This document shows positions 14,127-24,046 of a DNA stretch of 64,000 bases, piece after piece (position 1 is the first letter of the stretch; each line of letters starts with the position of its first letter). Location of the stretch: contig NZ_KB905550.1 of NCBI RefSeq assembly GCF_000380965.1, forward strand, positions 113,384-177,383. Reading direction: 5' to 3'. A model generated the notes under the pieces. That model saw nothing but the letters and a program-made list of their open reading frames with translations. It made no database searches and was not told the DNA's origin. Both the position numbers and the translations under genes were made by a program. Source of the stretch: Paenibacillus ginsengihumi DSM 21568. Lineage in GTDB: Bacteria; Bacillota; Bacilli; Paenibacillales; NBRC-103111.

Positions 14127-15029
14127 TCATAAAATGGTTTTGCCCAGCAGCGAAGCGATCAGCTCCGCCGCGAGCCGCGCCGTTCTGCGGCTCGAGTCGA
14201 GGGCGGGGTTCACCTCGACAAATTCGGCCGAAGCGACGAGGCCCGAGGCGCGCAAAAGCTCAAGCGCCAAATGAGCCTCCCGGTAGGTAAGCCCCCCTCT
14301 GACGGGCGTGCCGGTTCCCGGCGCTTCCAGCGGATCGACGCAGTCGATATCGAAGCTGACGTGTACTCCGTCCGTTCCGTTCCCTGCGATGCGGATCGCT
14401 TCATCCATGACCCGGGCCATTCCGAGCCGATCGATATCATGCATCGTGTAGCAGGCGATTCCGGCGCTTCGGATATATGCTTTCTCTCCTGCGTCCAGGC
14501 TGCGGGCGCCGACGATCACAGTGCGTTCGGCCGTTACTTTCGGCTGGAAGCCTGCGATCCCGGTCAGCCGGGCTGCTCCCTGGCCCAGATGGACGGCAAG
14601 CGCCATGCCGTGAATGTTGCCGCTCGGGCTCGTGCTCTCCGTGTTCAGGTCGCCGTGGGCGTCGAACCAGATGAGCCCGAGCTTCCGGCCACTGCGGGCA
14701 AGCCCTGCCAGCGTGCCGATCGAGATGCTGTGGTCGCCGCCCACGATCAGCGGAAAATCGCCTCTGCCGGCGATCGCGGCCGTCTCGGCAGCAAGCGCGG
14801 AGGCGCACGCCTCCACCTCCGCCAGATGGCGGAGCGGGCTCTCGCGCTCCGTTTCGGCCCTGGATGCGGGCACGGTCAGCTCCGTCATCGTCCAGTCGAG
14901 CCCGATCTCCTCCATCATCTGGTCGAGGCCGGACTTCCAGATCGCTTCAGGCCCCCGTTCGGTTCCGGGGCGGCCGGCGCCCAGGCCGAACGGGACGCGC
15001 AGCACATGTATTCGCTTGTCTTGACGCAT
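14127..15029 (-). CDS. rocF: Arginase
   Basis: Manganese ureohydrolase that splits arginine into ornithine and urea, feeding RocD. Metal-binding motifs are complete: [10 protein letters not shown] (about residue 97), WFDAHGDLN and SFDIDCVDP. The loop [13 protein letters not shown] near residue 140 is of the arginase type rather than the agmatinase type. It has 300 residues, the usual length. AAAGGAG lies 10 bases before the ATG. It lies between the proline dehydrogenase and ornithine aminotransferase genes, so the operon combines arginine and proline use. Confidence 0.95.
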   Translation of the reverse strand: MRQDKRIHVLRVPFGLGAGRPGTERGPEAIWKSGLDQMMEEIGLDWTMTELTVPASRAETERESPLRHLAEVEACASALAAETAAIAGRGDFPLIVGGDHSISIGTLAGLARSGRKLGLIWFDAHGDLNTESTSPSGNIHGMALAVHLGQGAARLTGIAGFQPKVTAERTVIVGARSLDAGEKAYIRSAGIACYTMHDIDRLGMARVMDEAIRIAGNGTDGVHVSFDIDCVDPLEAPGTGTPVRGGLTYREAHLALELLRASGLVASAEFVEVNPALDSSRRTARLAAELIASLLGKTIL

Positions 15030-15065
15030 GCTTTGTTCGCTCCTTTCCGCGAGAGGATTTCCGAA

Positions 15066-15995
15066 TTATCCTCTCATCCCGTTTTTCAGGACAAACCAAA
15101 GATTGGCAGGACGCTCGGCCAGTCTGCGGACGAAATAAGGGTACCATCGTTCGCCGAAGGGGACGTAGCAGCGCACCCGGTAGCCAAGCCGGGCCAACGA
15201 TTGCTGCAGGGGCGTGCGAATGCCGTAAAGCATCTGAAATTCGAAGCGGTCTGAGGCAATGCCGCGGCGTTTGGCGTATTCGCAGGTCCAGTCGATGATT
15301 GCATCGTCATGCGTAGCAACGGCCGTATAGACGCCCGAATCGAGGCGCATCCGGATAAGCCGCCGCAAGCTTTCGTTCACGTCGGACATTGCCGGATAGG
15401 CGAGGGCGGCTGGCTCTTTGTAGGCGCCTTTCACCAGGCGCAGATTGATGCCCGCTTCGGTCAGCGACATGACATCGGCCTCGCTCCGCCGCAGATAGGC
15501 CTGGATGACGGCGCCGACATTGGCGAGCCCTTCCGCATGCAACTGCCGGACGAGGCGTATCGTGGCGTCCGTGTAGGGGGTGTTCTCCATATCGATGCGG
15601 ACGAACAGGCCGCGCCGCTTGCCCTCCTGAACGATGCAGCGGATGTTGTTCAAAGCCAGCTCCTCGCGGATCGCCAGGCCCATTTGGCTCGGCTTCAGCG
15701 ATACGTTGGCGTCCAGGCGCCGCTCGTCGATCGCCGCGAGCAGCCCAATGTACGCCTGGCGGGATTCCTCGGCACGATCCGGCTCGAGCACGCTTTCGCC
15801 GAGATAATCGAGCGTGGCGGCGATGCCCTGTCCGTTGAGGCGCGCGACCTGCTCCAGCGCTTCCGCGGCCGTCGTTCCGGCAATAAAGCGGTCCGCCCCG
15901 AGCTTCGGCCCGTATTTGACGGCCCACGCCTCCAGGGATGGCCGATTCGCCACGGCAAGCAGCGCCGTCCGGAACAGGCGGGTGCTCCAATCCAT
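15066..15995 (-). CDS. Proline dehydrogenase (PRODH)
   Basis: FAD enzyme that oxidises proline to 1-pyrroline-5-carboxylate, the substrate of RocA encoded divergently. It is a beta/alpha barrel of 309 residues, the short monofunctional type. [10 protein letters not shown] near residue 190, [14 protein letters not shown] near residue 240 and [13 protein letters not shown] at the C-terminus are the FAD- and proline-binding signatures. The ATG at 15995 has AGAAGGTG 6-8 bases upstream. GTG/ATG codons at 16004 and 16001 sit on top of that ribosome binding site and are less likely. Bacillus names for this gene are putB or fadM. The shared upstream region with rocA (15996-16169) contains no clear activator site that I can name. 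Confidence 0.93.
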   Translation of the reverse strand: MDWSTRLFRTALLAVANRPSLEAWAVKYGPKLGADRFIAGTTAAEALEQVARLNGQGIAATLDYLGESVLEPDRAEESRQAYIGLLAAIDERRLDANVSLKPSQMGLAIREELALNNIRCIVQEGKRRGLFVRIDMENTPYTDATIRLVRQLHAEGLANVGAVIQAYLRRSEADVMSLTEAGINLRLVKGAYKEPAALAYPAMSDVNESLRRLIRMRLDSGVYTAVATHDDAIIDWTCEYAKRRGIASDRFEFQMLYGIRTPLQQSLARLGYRVRCYVPFGERWYPYFVRRLAERPANLWFVLKNGMRG

Positions 15996-16169
15996 CGTCA
16001 TCACCTTCTTTTTTTCTCGTGCCTCATGAGAACTTCAGGTTATCATTATATTCCGCTGTCCGTACGGATGACCTACCCGCAGCCGAAATCATGCCGCCCC
16101 GATGCTGCGCATACTTTAGGGTATAAGACGAAAGCTGCCGGGCTGGCCGGCCAGGAGGGGAAGAGGAGC

Positions 16170-17720
16170 ATGATGGAACCGTTTCGCAATGAGCCGTTCA
16201 CCGATTTTTCCGTTGCCGGGAACCGCCGCTCGTTTGACGCCGCGCTGCGCGCGGTCAAGGGTGAGCTCGGGCAATGCTACGAGCCGCTCGTCGGGGGAAA
16301 GCGGGTGTCGCCGCCGCCACGCTGGATCGATTCGTACTGCCCCGCCGATAAATCGCTGCTCGTCGGCAAAGTGGGCGCAGCGGACGCTTCGCTTGCCGCG
16401 CAGGCGGTGCAGGCGGCGTGGGACGCTTTTCCGTCCTGGAGCGCGGTGCAGCCGGAGGCACGGGCTCGTTATTTGTATAAAGCGGCTGCGCTGCTGCGCA
16501 GGCGAAAGCATGAATTTTCCGCATGGATGGTCTGGGAAGCGGGCAAAAACTGGGCGGAGGCCGATGCGGATACCGCCGAGGCGATCGATTTCCTGGAATT
16601 CTACGCCCGCGAGATGGAACGGCTGGCGGCGCCGCAGCCTCTGAATCGGACGCGGGGGGAGGACAACGAGCTGTACTACGTTCCGCTCGGCGTCGGCGTC
16701 GTGATCCCGCCGTGGAATTTTCCGCTGGCGATTGTGGCCGGGATGACCTGCGCGGCGCTGGTCGCCGGCAATACGGTCGTGCTCAAGCCGTCGAGCTTGA
16801 CGCCGGTCGTCGCCGCCCGCTTCGTCCGGCTGCTGCAGGAGGCGGGGCTGCCCGACGGCGTGCTGCAATTCGTTCCGGGGAACGGGAGCGAGGTGGGCGA
16901 TACGCTTGTCGGCCATCCGCTGACCCGCTTCGTCAGCTTTACCGGCTCGCGGGAGGTCGGCCTGCATATTAACGAGCTGGCAGCCAGAATCGCGCCGGGA
17001 CAGCGGTGGATCAAGCGCGTTATTGCGGAGATGGGCGGCAAGGACGCCATCGTTGTGGACCGCAGCGCGGATCTGGAGCTTGCCGCGGACGGCATCGTCG
17101 CCTCCGCCTTCGGCTTCGCCGGACAAAAATGCTCCGCCTGCTCGCGGGCGATCGTCCATAGGGACGTCTACGACGAGGTACTGAAGCTGACGGCGGAGCG
17201 GGCCGAGCGGCTGGCGGTCGGCCATCCGGCCGATCCGGCAAGCTTCGTGGGCCCTGTCATCGACGCGAAAGCCTATCGCCGCATTCTCCGGTACATCGAG
17301 ACGGGCAAGAGCGAGGGGAGGCTAGTGTGCGGCGGCGATGCGGGCGACCCGGCGGGGTATTATATTCGCCCGACGATTTTCGCCGATGTGGACAGCAAGG
17401 CGCGCATCGCCCAGGAGGAAATTTTCGGACCGGTGGTCGCTTTTATGCGGGCGAACGACTTCGCGCAGGCGCTGGAGCTTGCCAACGACACGGACTACGG
17501 CTTGACCGGCGCCGTCTATTCGCGGGACCGCACGCATCTGGAGCGGGCGCGGGAAGCTTTCCACGTCGGCAACCTGTATTTCAACCGCAAGTGCACGGGC
17601 GCGCTCGTCGGCGTTCACCCGTTCGGCGGGTTCAACATGTCGGGGACGGATTCCAAGGCGGGCGGGCGCGATTATTTGCTGCTGCTGACCCAGGCGAAGC
17701 TCGTGTCGGAGAAGTGGTGA
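16170..17720 (+). CDS. rocA: 1-pyrroline-5-carboxylate dehydrogenase
   Basis: NAD-dependent aldehyde dehydrogenase that oxidises glutamate semialdehyde to glutamate, the common end step of proline, arginine and ornithine breakdown. Family motifs in order: [23 protein letters not shown] in the Rossmann part, catalytic Glu in [10 protein letters not shown], and catalytic Cys in [12 protein letters not shown]. The C-terminal [11 protein letters not shown] and [13 protein letters not shown] segments follow. The N-terminus [15 protein letters not shown] matches the Bacillus RocA opening, which fixes the start. GGAGGGG and GAGGAG precede it. At 516 residues it is full length. It is transcribed divergently from PRODH-rocF-rocD. 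Confidence 0.96.
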   Translation: MMEPFRNEPFTDFSVAGNRRSFDAALRAVKGELGQCYEPLVGGKRVSPPPRWIDSYCPADKSLLVGKVGAADASLAAQAVQAAWDAFPSWSAVQPEARARYLYKAAALLRRRKHEFSAWMVWEAGKNWAEADADTAEAIDFLEFYAREMERLAAPQPLNRTRGEDNELYYVPLGVGVVIPPWNFPLAIVAGMTCAALVAGNTVVLKPSSLTPVVAARFVRLLQEAGLPDGVLQFVPGNGSEVGDTLVGHPLTRFVSFTGSREVGLHINELAARIAPGQRWIKRVIAEMGGKDAIVVDRSADLELAADGIVASAFGFAGQKCSACSRAIVHRDVYDEVLKLTAERAERLAVGHPADPASFVGPVIDAKAYRRILRYIETGKSEGRLVCGGDAGDPAGYYIRPTIFADVDSKARIAQEEIFGPVVAFMRANDFAQALELANDTDYGLTGAVYSRDRTHLERAREAFHVGNLYFNRKCTGALVGVHPFGGFNMSGTDSKAGGRDYLLLLTQAKLVSEKW

Positions 17721-17795
17721 GCAGGGGCGTTGACCTCGGGTCGATGAGACGGTTCGCTCCCCGATCGCCAGGTTGTACGCCCCGCCACAGGCACA

Positions 17796-18008
17796 CCCGG
17801 GCACATAAGACGACAAATCCTGCAAAAAATGCAACATTATCCGCACTCTGCGCCCAGGGGGAAGGGCAATGCTGTATGTTGTGCAACAATTTGGGCTAGA
17901 ATGGCTTCTAACCCGGGAACATCGCCCAAAATGTTATACTTTCTGCAACATTGAGCCGCTAATGTGGTTGATTGCTCCGTTTATTGAGTACAAAATACAA
18001 CATTTTCC
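17796..18008 (+). repeat. Dispersed ~212-bp intergenic repeat, copy 1
   Basis: From CCCGGGCACAT to ACAAAATACAACATTT this stretch aligns end to end with the reverse complement of 26363-26573. It is rich in TGTTGCA/TGCAACA half-sites and contains no start-to-stop frame of substance. It begins 75 bases after the rocA stop codon. Together with flanking sequence it fills the whole 388-base gap before the next gene. Confidence 0.85.
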
Positions 18009-18108
18009 CGCTTTCTAGCAAATTTGGCGGCACCGCATAAAAAATAATAGGCACATCCCCTCATTTTGTGGTAATATGTAGCAATATGCGATTTGAGGGG
18101 GAGACGTT

Positions 18109-18687
18109 TTGAAAAAAATTAGAGACATTGCGGCAGGTACTTTCATTGGGGCGCTGCTGATGGCCGGCGCGACTGCGGGATATGCGGAGGTAAAGCAGTA
18201 CGTGCTTACGAATGCATCCTATCCGATCTTTGTAAATGGAACGGAGTATGCCGATGCGGAACATCCGATTTTAAATTATGAGGGGAGCACCTACATTCCG
18301 TTAGCGAAACTGGGCGACATAACGGGCGTAAACTACAAGTGGAACGAGGAGCTGAAGCGGGTAGAGATCGATGTGCCTGCGGTTAAAGAGCAGCAACAGG
18401 TTTATAGCGACTATACGCAGGATGTTCCCAATTATGCGTATGTGGCAGGAATCCCCGACGGAAAGCGCATTGAGCTGTCGGACGGCATCACCGTTCTTTA
18501 TAAATACGATGTAACGGATATTAAAGACTCAGGCTTGCAAAAGTATGATGCCGCGCTTGAAGCGGCAGGATACGTTTTTGAAGAGCATTCATCATCGGAT
18601 CATATGCTCTTTTATTCTAAAGGGAAAACGGTAGTCGGATTATGGTTCGAGGGCTACGATTTTTATGTGATGATCACGACAGACTGA
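18109..18687 (+). CDS. Secreted protein with a copper amine oxidase N-terminal-like (stalk) domain
   Basis: Exported 192-residue protein of unknown function. A signal peptide is clear: KKIRD, a hydrophobic stretch up to about residue 24, then GYA. After it comes a module of the copper-amine-oxidase N-terminal-like type found on Paenibacillus surface proteins: PIFVNGTEYADAEHPILNYE, STYIPLAKLG, and VNYKWNEELKRVEI. The remaining ~95 residues match no family I know. The TTG start at 18109 has GAGGGGGAG at 6 bases. Single-gene unit with its own terminator. AT content is higher than in its neighbours. Confidence 0.75.
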   Translation: MKKIRDIAAGTFIGALLMAGATAGYAEVKQYVLTNASYPIFVNGTEYADAEHPILNYEGSTYIPLAKLGDITGVNYKWNEELKRVEIDVPAVKEQQQVYSDYTQDVPNYAYVAGIPDGKRIELSDGITVLYKYDVTDIKDSGLQKYDAALEAAGYVFEEHSSSDHMLFYSKGKTVVGLWFEGYDFYVMITTD

Positions 18688-18693
18688 CAGGAT

Positions 18694-18736
18694 AAAACCC
18701 CCGTGGACGAAAAAATTCGTTCTGCGGGGGTTTTCT
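18694..18736. terminator. Terminator between the stalk-domain gene and mtnB
   Basis: AAAACCCCCG (18694-18703) pairs with CGGGGGTTTT (18725-18734). It can act on both strands, between convergent genes. Confidence 0.85.
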
Positions 18737-18780
18737 TCGTTATCGCCGTCGATTCGGCCAAAGCGCCGCAAGGCGCATGA

Positions 18781-19425
18781 TCATTTCTTCAAAAGCTCCC
18801 AGCGGTAAACGTATTCGAACAAAAATTCGAACGCCTCCAGGTGCCGTTTCGCCTCGAACGCGTTGGCGCCCCAGGCGTAGATGCCGTGTTTGCGCAGCAA
18901 AATGCCGGGAATGCGCGGCTGAATCGCCCCCTCCACGAGCTTGGCGATGCGCGGGATGTCGGCATAGTTCGGGAGGATCGGAATGTCGATATGCGCCTCC
19001 TCTTCCCAGATGTTGAACGCCTTGATCAGCTCCACGCCGTCGACCGGCACGCTGCCGCGCTCCCAGAACAGCTCGGACACGAGATTATTGAATACGGTAT
19101 GTACATGGAAAATAGCTCCGGCGCCCGTCAGGCGGTATATTTCGCAGTGAATGAGCGTTTCCGCCGACGGCTTGAGGCCCGTTGTTTCGATCGGGCGGCC
19201 GGTTCCATCAACGAGTAAATAATCAGATGGCGTATGGACCGATTTGTCCTTGCCGCTTGCTGTAATGGCAAAGGCGAATTGGGCGGGATCGAAGCCGCCG
19301 ACCCGCACCGACAGGTTGCCGCTTGTGCCCGGGAACCAGCCGCGGGCCGCCAATACCGATTTGATCTCCTTCAGCTCGGCGTAAGCCTGCTGCTTATCCT
19401 CCAAACGAAGCTCGTTAAAGCTCAC
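18781..19425 (-). CDS. mtnB: Methylthioribulose-1-phosphate dehydratase
   Basis: Zinc class II aldolase-fold dehydratase of the methionine salvage pathway. It produces 2,3-diketo-5-methylthiopentyl-1-phosphate for MtnW. It shows WFPGTSGNLS near the N-terminus, ITASGKDKS, the metal histidines in IFHVHTVFNN, and a later histidine in LLRKHGIYAWG. The start is taken at the GTG at 19425 with TAGGAG about 11 bases upstream, giving 214 residues as in the family. An open extension to 19530 has no ribosome binding site. It is separated from mtnX by about 300 bases that hold a 41-bp tandem repeat. Confidence 0.9.
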   Translation of the reverse strand: MSFNELRLEDKQQAYAELKEIKSVLAARGWFPGTSGNLSVRVGGFDPAQFAFAITASGKDKSVHTPSDYLLVDGTGRPIETTGLKPSAETLIHCEIYRLTGAGAIFHVHTVFNNLVSELFWERGSVPVDGVELIKAFNIWEEEAHIDIPILPNYADIPRIAKLVEGAIQPRIPGILLRKHGIYAWGANAFEAKRHLEAFEFLFEYVYRWELLKK

Positions 19426-19575
19426 GATGTTTTCATCTCCTACTTTGTGAAGTTTGCGCCGGCTGCAGCGGCATGTACGGTTGGCCGCCCTCGCGAGGCC
19501 GGCCGGTTGCCGTAAAATGCCGCACGGCATTCATTCAGGCGCCGCGAGCCACTTGCCGGCCGCCGACCACCCGGA

Positions 19576-19739
19576 CGCTGACTGTCGCTCACCGGATGAG
19601 GGCGGGCGAAAACGCACGCTGACTGTCGCTCACCGGATGAGGACGGGCGAAAACGCACGCTGACTGTCGCTCACCGGATGAGGACGGGCGAAAACGTACG
19701 CCGGTTGCTGGCTCCCGGATGAACGCGGGCATTAACGTA
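19576..19739 (-). repeat. 41-bp tandem repeat, four units, between mtnX and mtnB
   Basis: Units at 19576-19616, 19617-19657, 19658-19698 and 19699-19739 have exactly the same period. The first three are nearly identical (CGCTGACTGTCGCTCACCGG then ATGAGG(G/A)CGGGCGAAAACG). The fourth is diverged and runs into the last codons and stop of mtnX. The period is not a multiple of three and there are no spacers. The remaining part of the gap, 19426-19575, holds nothing I can name. Confidence 0.9.
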
Positions 19740-20394
19740 CACCCGCTGCCGCCAAGCCCCGGATGACATCATGAAACGTCTCGAAGCGGTTGTAGCTCAG
19801 GCCGAGCTCCTCGCACAGCTGGACAAGATGCGAGCGGGCAAATACGACGTCGGCCAGCTTGGCCCCCTCGAAGTCGGTGACGCTGTCGCCGATCAGGATG
19901 CGCTCGTACGCCGATGGCGGGTAGCGGCGCATGATCGTCGTCTTGCACATGCCGCAATCGTTGCTGCATTCGGGGCCGCAGGCATGCGGCCATTCGATGC
20001 GAATCGTGCTGCCGCTAAAATCGCTGGCATTGCAATAAATGCGATCCTTCGGAATCGCAAATCCGGACAGCAAAGGGTATACGAAAAAGTCGATGCCCCC
20101 GCTCGTCACGAGAAATTCGATGTTCTCCCGGGCGCAGTACTCAACCAGCTCCCGGAACCCGTCGCGGATCTTCGCATTGCCGATCGCGTAATTGACGATC
20201 TCCTCGCGCCTGGAGGTCGGCAGCAGGGCGAACATGCGGCCGACGCCGTCGCGAATCGAGATTTCTTTGTCGATCACTTGGCGGATCAGCTCGTCAACTC
20301 CCGGCGGTTGAAAATGCTTCATAATGGCGACGATGTTGTCATTCACGGTGATCGTTCCGTCAAAATCGCAGAAGATGACGCGCTTCCGGCTCAT
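19732..20394 (-). CDS. mtnX: 2-hydroxy-3-keto-5-methylthiopentenyl-1-phosphate phosphatase
   Basis: HAD-superfamily phosphatase that dephosphorylates the MtnW product to the acireductone precursor in methionine salvage. Motif I is IFCDFDGTITVND at residues 7-19. Motif II lies in FLVTSGGIDFF. Motifs III and IV are near ILIGDSVTDFEGAKLAD. A Cys-rich insert, CGPECSNDCGMC, is typical of MtnX. The ATG overlaps the mtnW stop in the form ATGA, so translation is coupled. The stop codon lies inside the last unit of the 41-bp repeat. Confidence 0.93.
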   Translation of the reverse strand: MSRKRVIFCDFDGTITVNDNIVAIMKHFQPPGVDELIRQVIDKEISIRDGVGRMFALLPTSRREEIVNYAIGNAKIRDGFRELVEYCARENIEFLVTSGGIDFFVYPLLSGFAIPKDRIYCNASDFSGSTIRIEWPHACGPECSNDCGMCKTTIMRRYPPSAYERILIGDSVTDFEGAKLADVVFARSHLVQLCEELGLSYNRFETFHDVIRGLAAAGVR

Positions 20395-21689
20395 TGCTTC
20401 AGCCCCCAGGCGTCGAGGGCGGCCTTCAGCTCGGGGCGTTCCGCGGCATACTCGTCCAGCCGCTCGCCGGCGAGGCAGCCGTCGATCGCCTGCCGGAAGG
20501 CGCGGCCTCCCGCGGCGGGACCCATCGGATGCCCGTGCACGCCGCCGCCCGCGTTGACGACGACGTCGCGGCCGAAATCGCGCAAAATTAGCGGCACAAG
20601 GCCCGGGTGAATGCCCGCAGACGGAACAGGGAAGCTCGCTTTCAGCGGAACCGCGCCGGAAGCGCCGGCTGCGCCGCCGCCGAAGCCGGCGAAGGTATAG
20701 GCCTGCGGATCGCTCGTCAGCAGCGCGTCCTTAATCGCCATGTTCTCGTCGCGCGGCATGACGACGGAGCCGTAAGGCGACGGGAACAGGACGAGATCTG
20801 CGCCGGCGAGCCGCATCAGCTTGCCGAGCAGGACGTTGGCCGCGATGCCGTGGTACGGGGACGGGTAGTAGGCCCCGGCCAGCGCCGGATGCGCCATGAT
20901 CGGCACGGTCACGTCCGGATGGCGCGCAAGCTCGGCCAGCGCGTCGAAGCCGTAGGCCAGCACGTTGAACAGCAGGGCGTTGGCGCCGGCGCCGATCGCC
21001 TTGCGGGCCTGGTCCAGCAGGCCGAACGTCGGCCCGGTCAAATTCGTGGCGTAAAGCAGCTTTTGCCCGGTCTCCGACTCCGCCTGGCGGGCTGCCTCCA
21101 GGCACGCTTCGACGCGCTTCTCGAGCGGCGTCAGCGGATTTTCGAACAAAATTTCGTCGTCCTTGATCAGATCGACGCCGCCGGCAGCCTGAGAGTAAAA
21201 CTGCTCGCGCAGCGCCGCCAGGTCGTGGCCGATAACGGATTTGAAGATGCTCATCAGCAGCGGCCGGTCGTGCACGCCGAGCAGTTGGCGCACGCCTTCC
21301 ATGCCGAATTTCGGACCGGGGAAGGCGGACAGGAAGCGGTCTGAGAACGCGAGATCGACCAGCTTGATCCGCCCGTCCATCGACAGCTTGCCGAATACGG
21401 TCACCAGCAGCGCGGGGATGTCGCGGCTGAAGTTGGCGTCAGGGTAAGCGATTTTGATGTCGGCATAGCGTTCCGAGGCGGACTCGCCCGGGCCGGGCTC
21501 GTGCACATCGACCTGGACGACGCGGCCGAGATGCTTCTCCATCGCCGCCTTTTTCGCTTCGGGCAGATCAGTCCAGCTGCCGACCGTCAGGCCGACGGCG
21601 ATGCCTTGTGCTTTTTTGTCAAAATCGGCTTTTTCGTCATAGCAGCGGTAAGTGGCCAGGCAGTAGCCGCCTGCTGCGTTGTTGTTCAT
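20391..21689 (-). CDS. mtnW: 2,3-diketo-5-methylthiopentyl-1-phosphate enolase (RuBisCO-like)
   Basis: Form IV RuBisCO-like protein that enolises the MtnB product in methionine salvage and does not fix CO2. The segment GGVDLIKDDE near residue 190 holds the lysine equivalent to the carbamylated residue of RuBisCO. MAHPALAGAYYPS and NAGGGVHGHP near the C-terminus complete the active-site pattern. The ATG at 21689 is preceded by AGGTGA. The protein is 432 residues, about 18 longer than the Bacillus enzyme. First gene of mtnW-mtnX-mtnB. It lies only 80 bases after proC, with no T-rich terminator between. Confidence 0.93.
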   Translation of the reverse strand: MNNNAAGGYCLATYRCYDEKADFDKKAQGIAVGLTVGSWTDLPEAKKAAMEKHLGRVVQVDVHEPGPGESASERYADIKIAYPDANFSRDIPALLVTVFGKLSMDGRIKLVDLAFSDRFLSAFPGPKFGMEGVRQLLGVHDRPLLMSIFKSVIGHDLAALREQFYSQAAGGVDLIKDDEILFENPLTPLEKRVEACLEAARQAESETGQKLLYATNLTGPTFGLLDQARKAIGAGANALLFNVLAYGFDALAELARHPDVTVPIMAHPALAGAYYPSPYHGIAANVLLGKLMRLAGADLVLFPSPYGSVVMPRDENMAIKDALLTSDPQAYTFAGFGGGAAGASGAVPLKASFPVPSAGIHPGLVPLILRDFGRDVVVNAGGGVHGHPMGPAAGGRAFRQAIDGCLAGERLDEYAAERPELKAALDAWGLKQ

Positions 21690-21769
21690 TTCTGCATTCA
21701 CCTGCTTCGTAAATGAATTGGACAAGCTGCCTCGCTGCTTCGCTGCTGCGAGGCTCGTCTGCAAGCGGA

Positions 21770-22648
21770 TTATGGGGCCGAAGTCCGAACGGCGTCGCCA
21801 ATCGCCTTGCCCAGTTCGCCGGCCCGTTCGGTGCAGCGGGCAATCGCGCTGAGCATCGCTTCACTGAACCCGTGGCGGTCAAGCGTCTCGATGGCCGCCT
21901 GCGTCGTGCCGCCCGGCGACGTTACCTGGCGCCGCAGCTCGGCCGGCGATTCGCCGGTCGACTCGACCATCCGGGCAGCCCCGAGCACGGTCTGCACCGT
22001 CAGCCGCCGTGCTTCGTCTGCGCTCAAGCCGCCGCGCAGGCCGGCTTCGATCATGGCTTCCATCATATAGTAAACGTACGCCGGCCCGCTGCCGGACACG
22101 CCTGTGACGACGTCGATCAGCGGTTCGTCGACGACGGCGGTGATGCCGATCGCCGCGAACATTTCCTGCGTAAGCTTCCGCTGCTCCTCCGTTACCGAGG
22201 GGGAGTAGCTGATGCCGGTCGCCCCGCAGCCAATCGTGCTGGAGGTGTTCGGCATCGTGCGGACGATCGCCCGGCCGCCTCCTCCAAGCAGCGCATCCAT
22301 GGTCGCGATGGATACGCCGGCCAGCACGGATACGATCAATTGCTTGCAGTTCAGATACGGGCGAACGCGCTCAAAGCCCGCCTGCGCATCCTTCGGCTTG
22401 AAGGCCATGACGACGATGTCGGCTTCCGCAAGGGCGGCGTTGTTGGCCTCGGCATCCTCGCGCCAACATATGCCGTACTTGGCCTCCAGCGTTTTCAGCT
22501 TGCCGGAGTCCGACCGGTTCATTACCGTAATCCTCTCCGGCGGGCACACGGAGCCTTTCACCAGCCCGCGAATCATGGCTTCGGCCATCGATCCGGCGCC
22601 GACAAAGACGATTTTTGCTTCCGATAAAGCGGTTAAGGTACGAGACAT
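21770..22648 (-). CDS. proC: Pyrroline-5-carboxylate reductase
   Basis: Reduces pyrroline-5-carboxylate to proline with NAD(P)H. The Rossmann motif IVFVGAGSMAEAMIRG is at residues 13-28. FKPKDAQ follows, and the C-terminal dimer domain carries TGVSGSGPAYVYYMMEAM and VTSPGGTTQAAIE. At 292 residues it is slightly long, with a short N-terminal extension. AAGGAG lies 9 bases before the ATG. Third gene of proB-proA-proC, 64 bases after proA. Confidence 0.95.
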   Translation of the reverse strand: MSRTLTALSEAKIVFVGAGSMAEAMIRGLVKGSVCPPERITVMNRSDSGKLKTLEAKYGICWREDAEANNAALAEADIVVMAFKPKDAQAGFERVRPYLNCKQLIVSVLAGVSIATMDALLGGGGRAIVRTMPNTSSTIGCGATGISYSPSVTEEQRKLTQEMFAAIGITAVVDEPLIDVVTGVSGSGPAYVYYMMEAMIEAGLRGGLSADEARRLTVQTVLGAARMVESTGESPAELRRQVTSPGGTTQAAIETLDRHGFSEAMLSAIARCTERAGELGKAIGDAVRTSAP

Positions 22649-22712
22649 GTTTTTACGCTCCTTAATTAAAGCATAAGATACCCGGCGAGCCGGGACGACG
22701 CGGTCGCGGTCG

Positions 22713-23987
22713 TCAGCCCCGGATTTGTCCGTTCCCGACGATGCGGTATTTGCTCGAGGTCAAGGCCGGCAAGCCCATCGGCCCGCGGGCGTGCAGCTTT
22801 TGCGTGCTGATGCCGATCTCCGCACCGAAGCCGAACTCGAAGCCGTCGGTAAAGCGGGTGGAGGCATTGTGGTATACGGCCGCTGCGTCCACCTCCTGCA
22901 GGAAGCGCTCGGCATGGTCTGCGTTCTCGGTAACGATGCATTCCGAATGCTTCGTGCCGTGCCTGCGAATATGCTCGAGCGCCTCGTCTATATGGCTGAC
23001 GACGCGGATATTGAGAATGTAGTCGTTATATTCCGTATCCCAGTCGGCCGCCTCCGCCTTGTTCATGGAAGGAACGAGCCGGCGGGCTTCGTCGTCGCCG
23101 CGCAGCTCGACGTTCCGCTCGGTAAATGCTTGCGCAAGCGACGGCAAATGCCGCTCGGCGAACTGCTCGTGCACGAGCAACGTCTCCATCGCGTTGCAGA
23201 CGGAAGGGCGCTGCACCTTGGCGTTCAGGGCGATCGCAAGCGCCATCTCGTAATCGGCGCTGTCGTCGATATAAGTATGGCAAATGCCGGCCCCGGTCTC
23301 GATGACGGGCACGGTGGCGTTCATAACGACGTTCTGAATGAGCGAAGCGCCGCCCCGCGGGATGAGAACGTCCAGCAGGCCGTTCAGCTTCAGCATTTGA
23401 TCGACCGACGAACGGCTTGGATCCTGCACGAGCTGCAGCGCGTCTTGCGGCACTTCCGTTCGGCGAAGCGCCTCGTGGAGCACCTCGACGATGCGCTTGT
23501 TGGAGCTGATGGCCGATGAGCCGCCGCGCAGAACGACGGCGTTGCCGGTCTTCAGGCACAGGCCCGCCGCGTCCACCGTAACGTTGGGTCTTGCTTCGTA
23601 GATGATGCCGACGACGCCGAGCGGTACGCGCACCTGGCGGATCTTCAGACCGTTCGGGCGCTCGAATTCGGCCAGCGTTTCGCCGATCGGGTCGGGCAGC
23701 GCGACGATTTGGCGCAAGCCTTCGGCCATTGCGGCGATCCGCTCGCGGCTTAGCGATAACCGGTCGAGAAGCGACTCGCTGATGCCGTTCTTCCGGCCGC
23801 GGCTTATATCTTCGGCATTGGCAGCTACGATTGATTCATATTCGGCTTCCAAAGCATCGGCCATGCGCAGCAGCGCTTCGTTTTTCTGCTCTGTCGCCAG
23901 CCAGCCGAGACGCGGCGCCGCTTGGCGGGCCAATGACGCCTTGGCGACAACTTCGCTTGCTTCCGTCTCCTGTTTAAGCATGGACAT
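22713..23987 (-). CDS. proA: Gamma-glutamyl phosphate reductase
   Basis: NADPH-dependent reductase of the aldehyde dehydrogenase superfamily. It makes glutamate semialdehyde from the ProB product. YEARPNVTVDAAGLCLK, VVLRGGSSAISSN and VDVLIPRGG-type segments mark the family (here LLDVLIPRGGASL). The catalytic Cys is in KVQRPSVCNAMETL near residue 275. GFGAEIGISTQKLHARGPMG is the C-terminal signature. At 424 residues it is usual. GAGGAGG precedes the ATG at 23987; a second ATG at 23981 is possible. Confidence 0.96.
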   Translation of the reverse strand: MSMLKQETEASEVVAKASLARQAAPRLGWLATEQKNEALLRMADALEAEYESIVAANAEDISRGRKNGISESLLDRLSLSRERIAAMAEGLRQIVALPDPIGETLAEFERPNGLKIRQVRVPLGVVGIIYEARPNVTVDAAGLCLKTGNAVVLRGGSSAISSNKRIVEVLHEALRRTEVPQDALQLVQDPSRSSVDQMLKLNGLLDVLIPRGGASLIQNVVMNATVPVIETGAGICHTYIDDSADYEMALAIALNAKVQRPSVCNAMETLLVHEQFAERHLPSLAQAFTERNVELRGDDEARRLVPSMNKAEAADWDTEYNDYILNIRVVSHIDEALEHIRRHGTKHSECIVTENADHAERFLQEVDAAAVYHNASTRFTDGFEFGFGAEIGISTQKLHARGPMGLPALTSSKYRIVGNGQIRG

Positions 23988-24046
23988 GATCTATGACTCC
24001 TCCTCAGATTGATCAGATTGAGATGAAAATGCGCTGACCGGCGCGG

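Noticed and set aside
19576..19739. CRISPR array at the 41-bp repeats
   Set aside because: Units touch each other without spacers and no cas genes are present.
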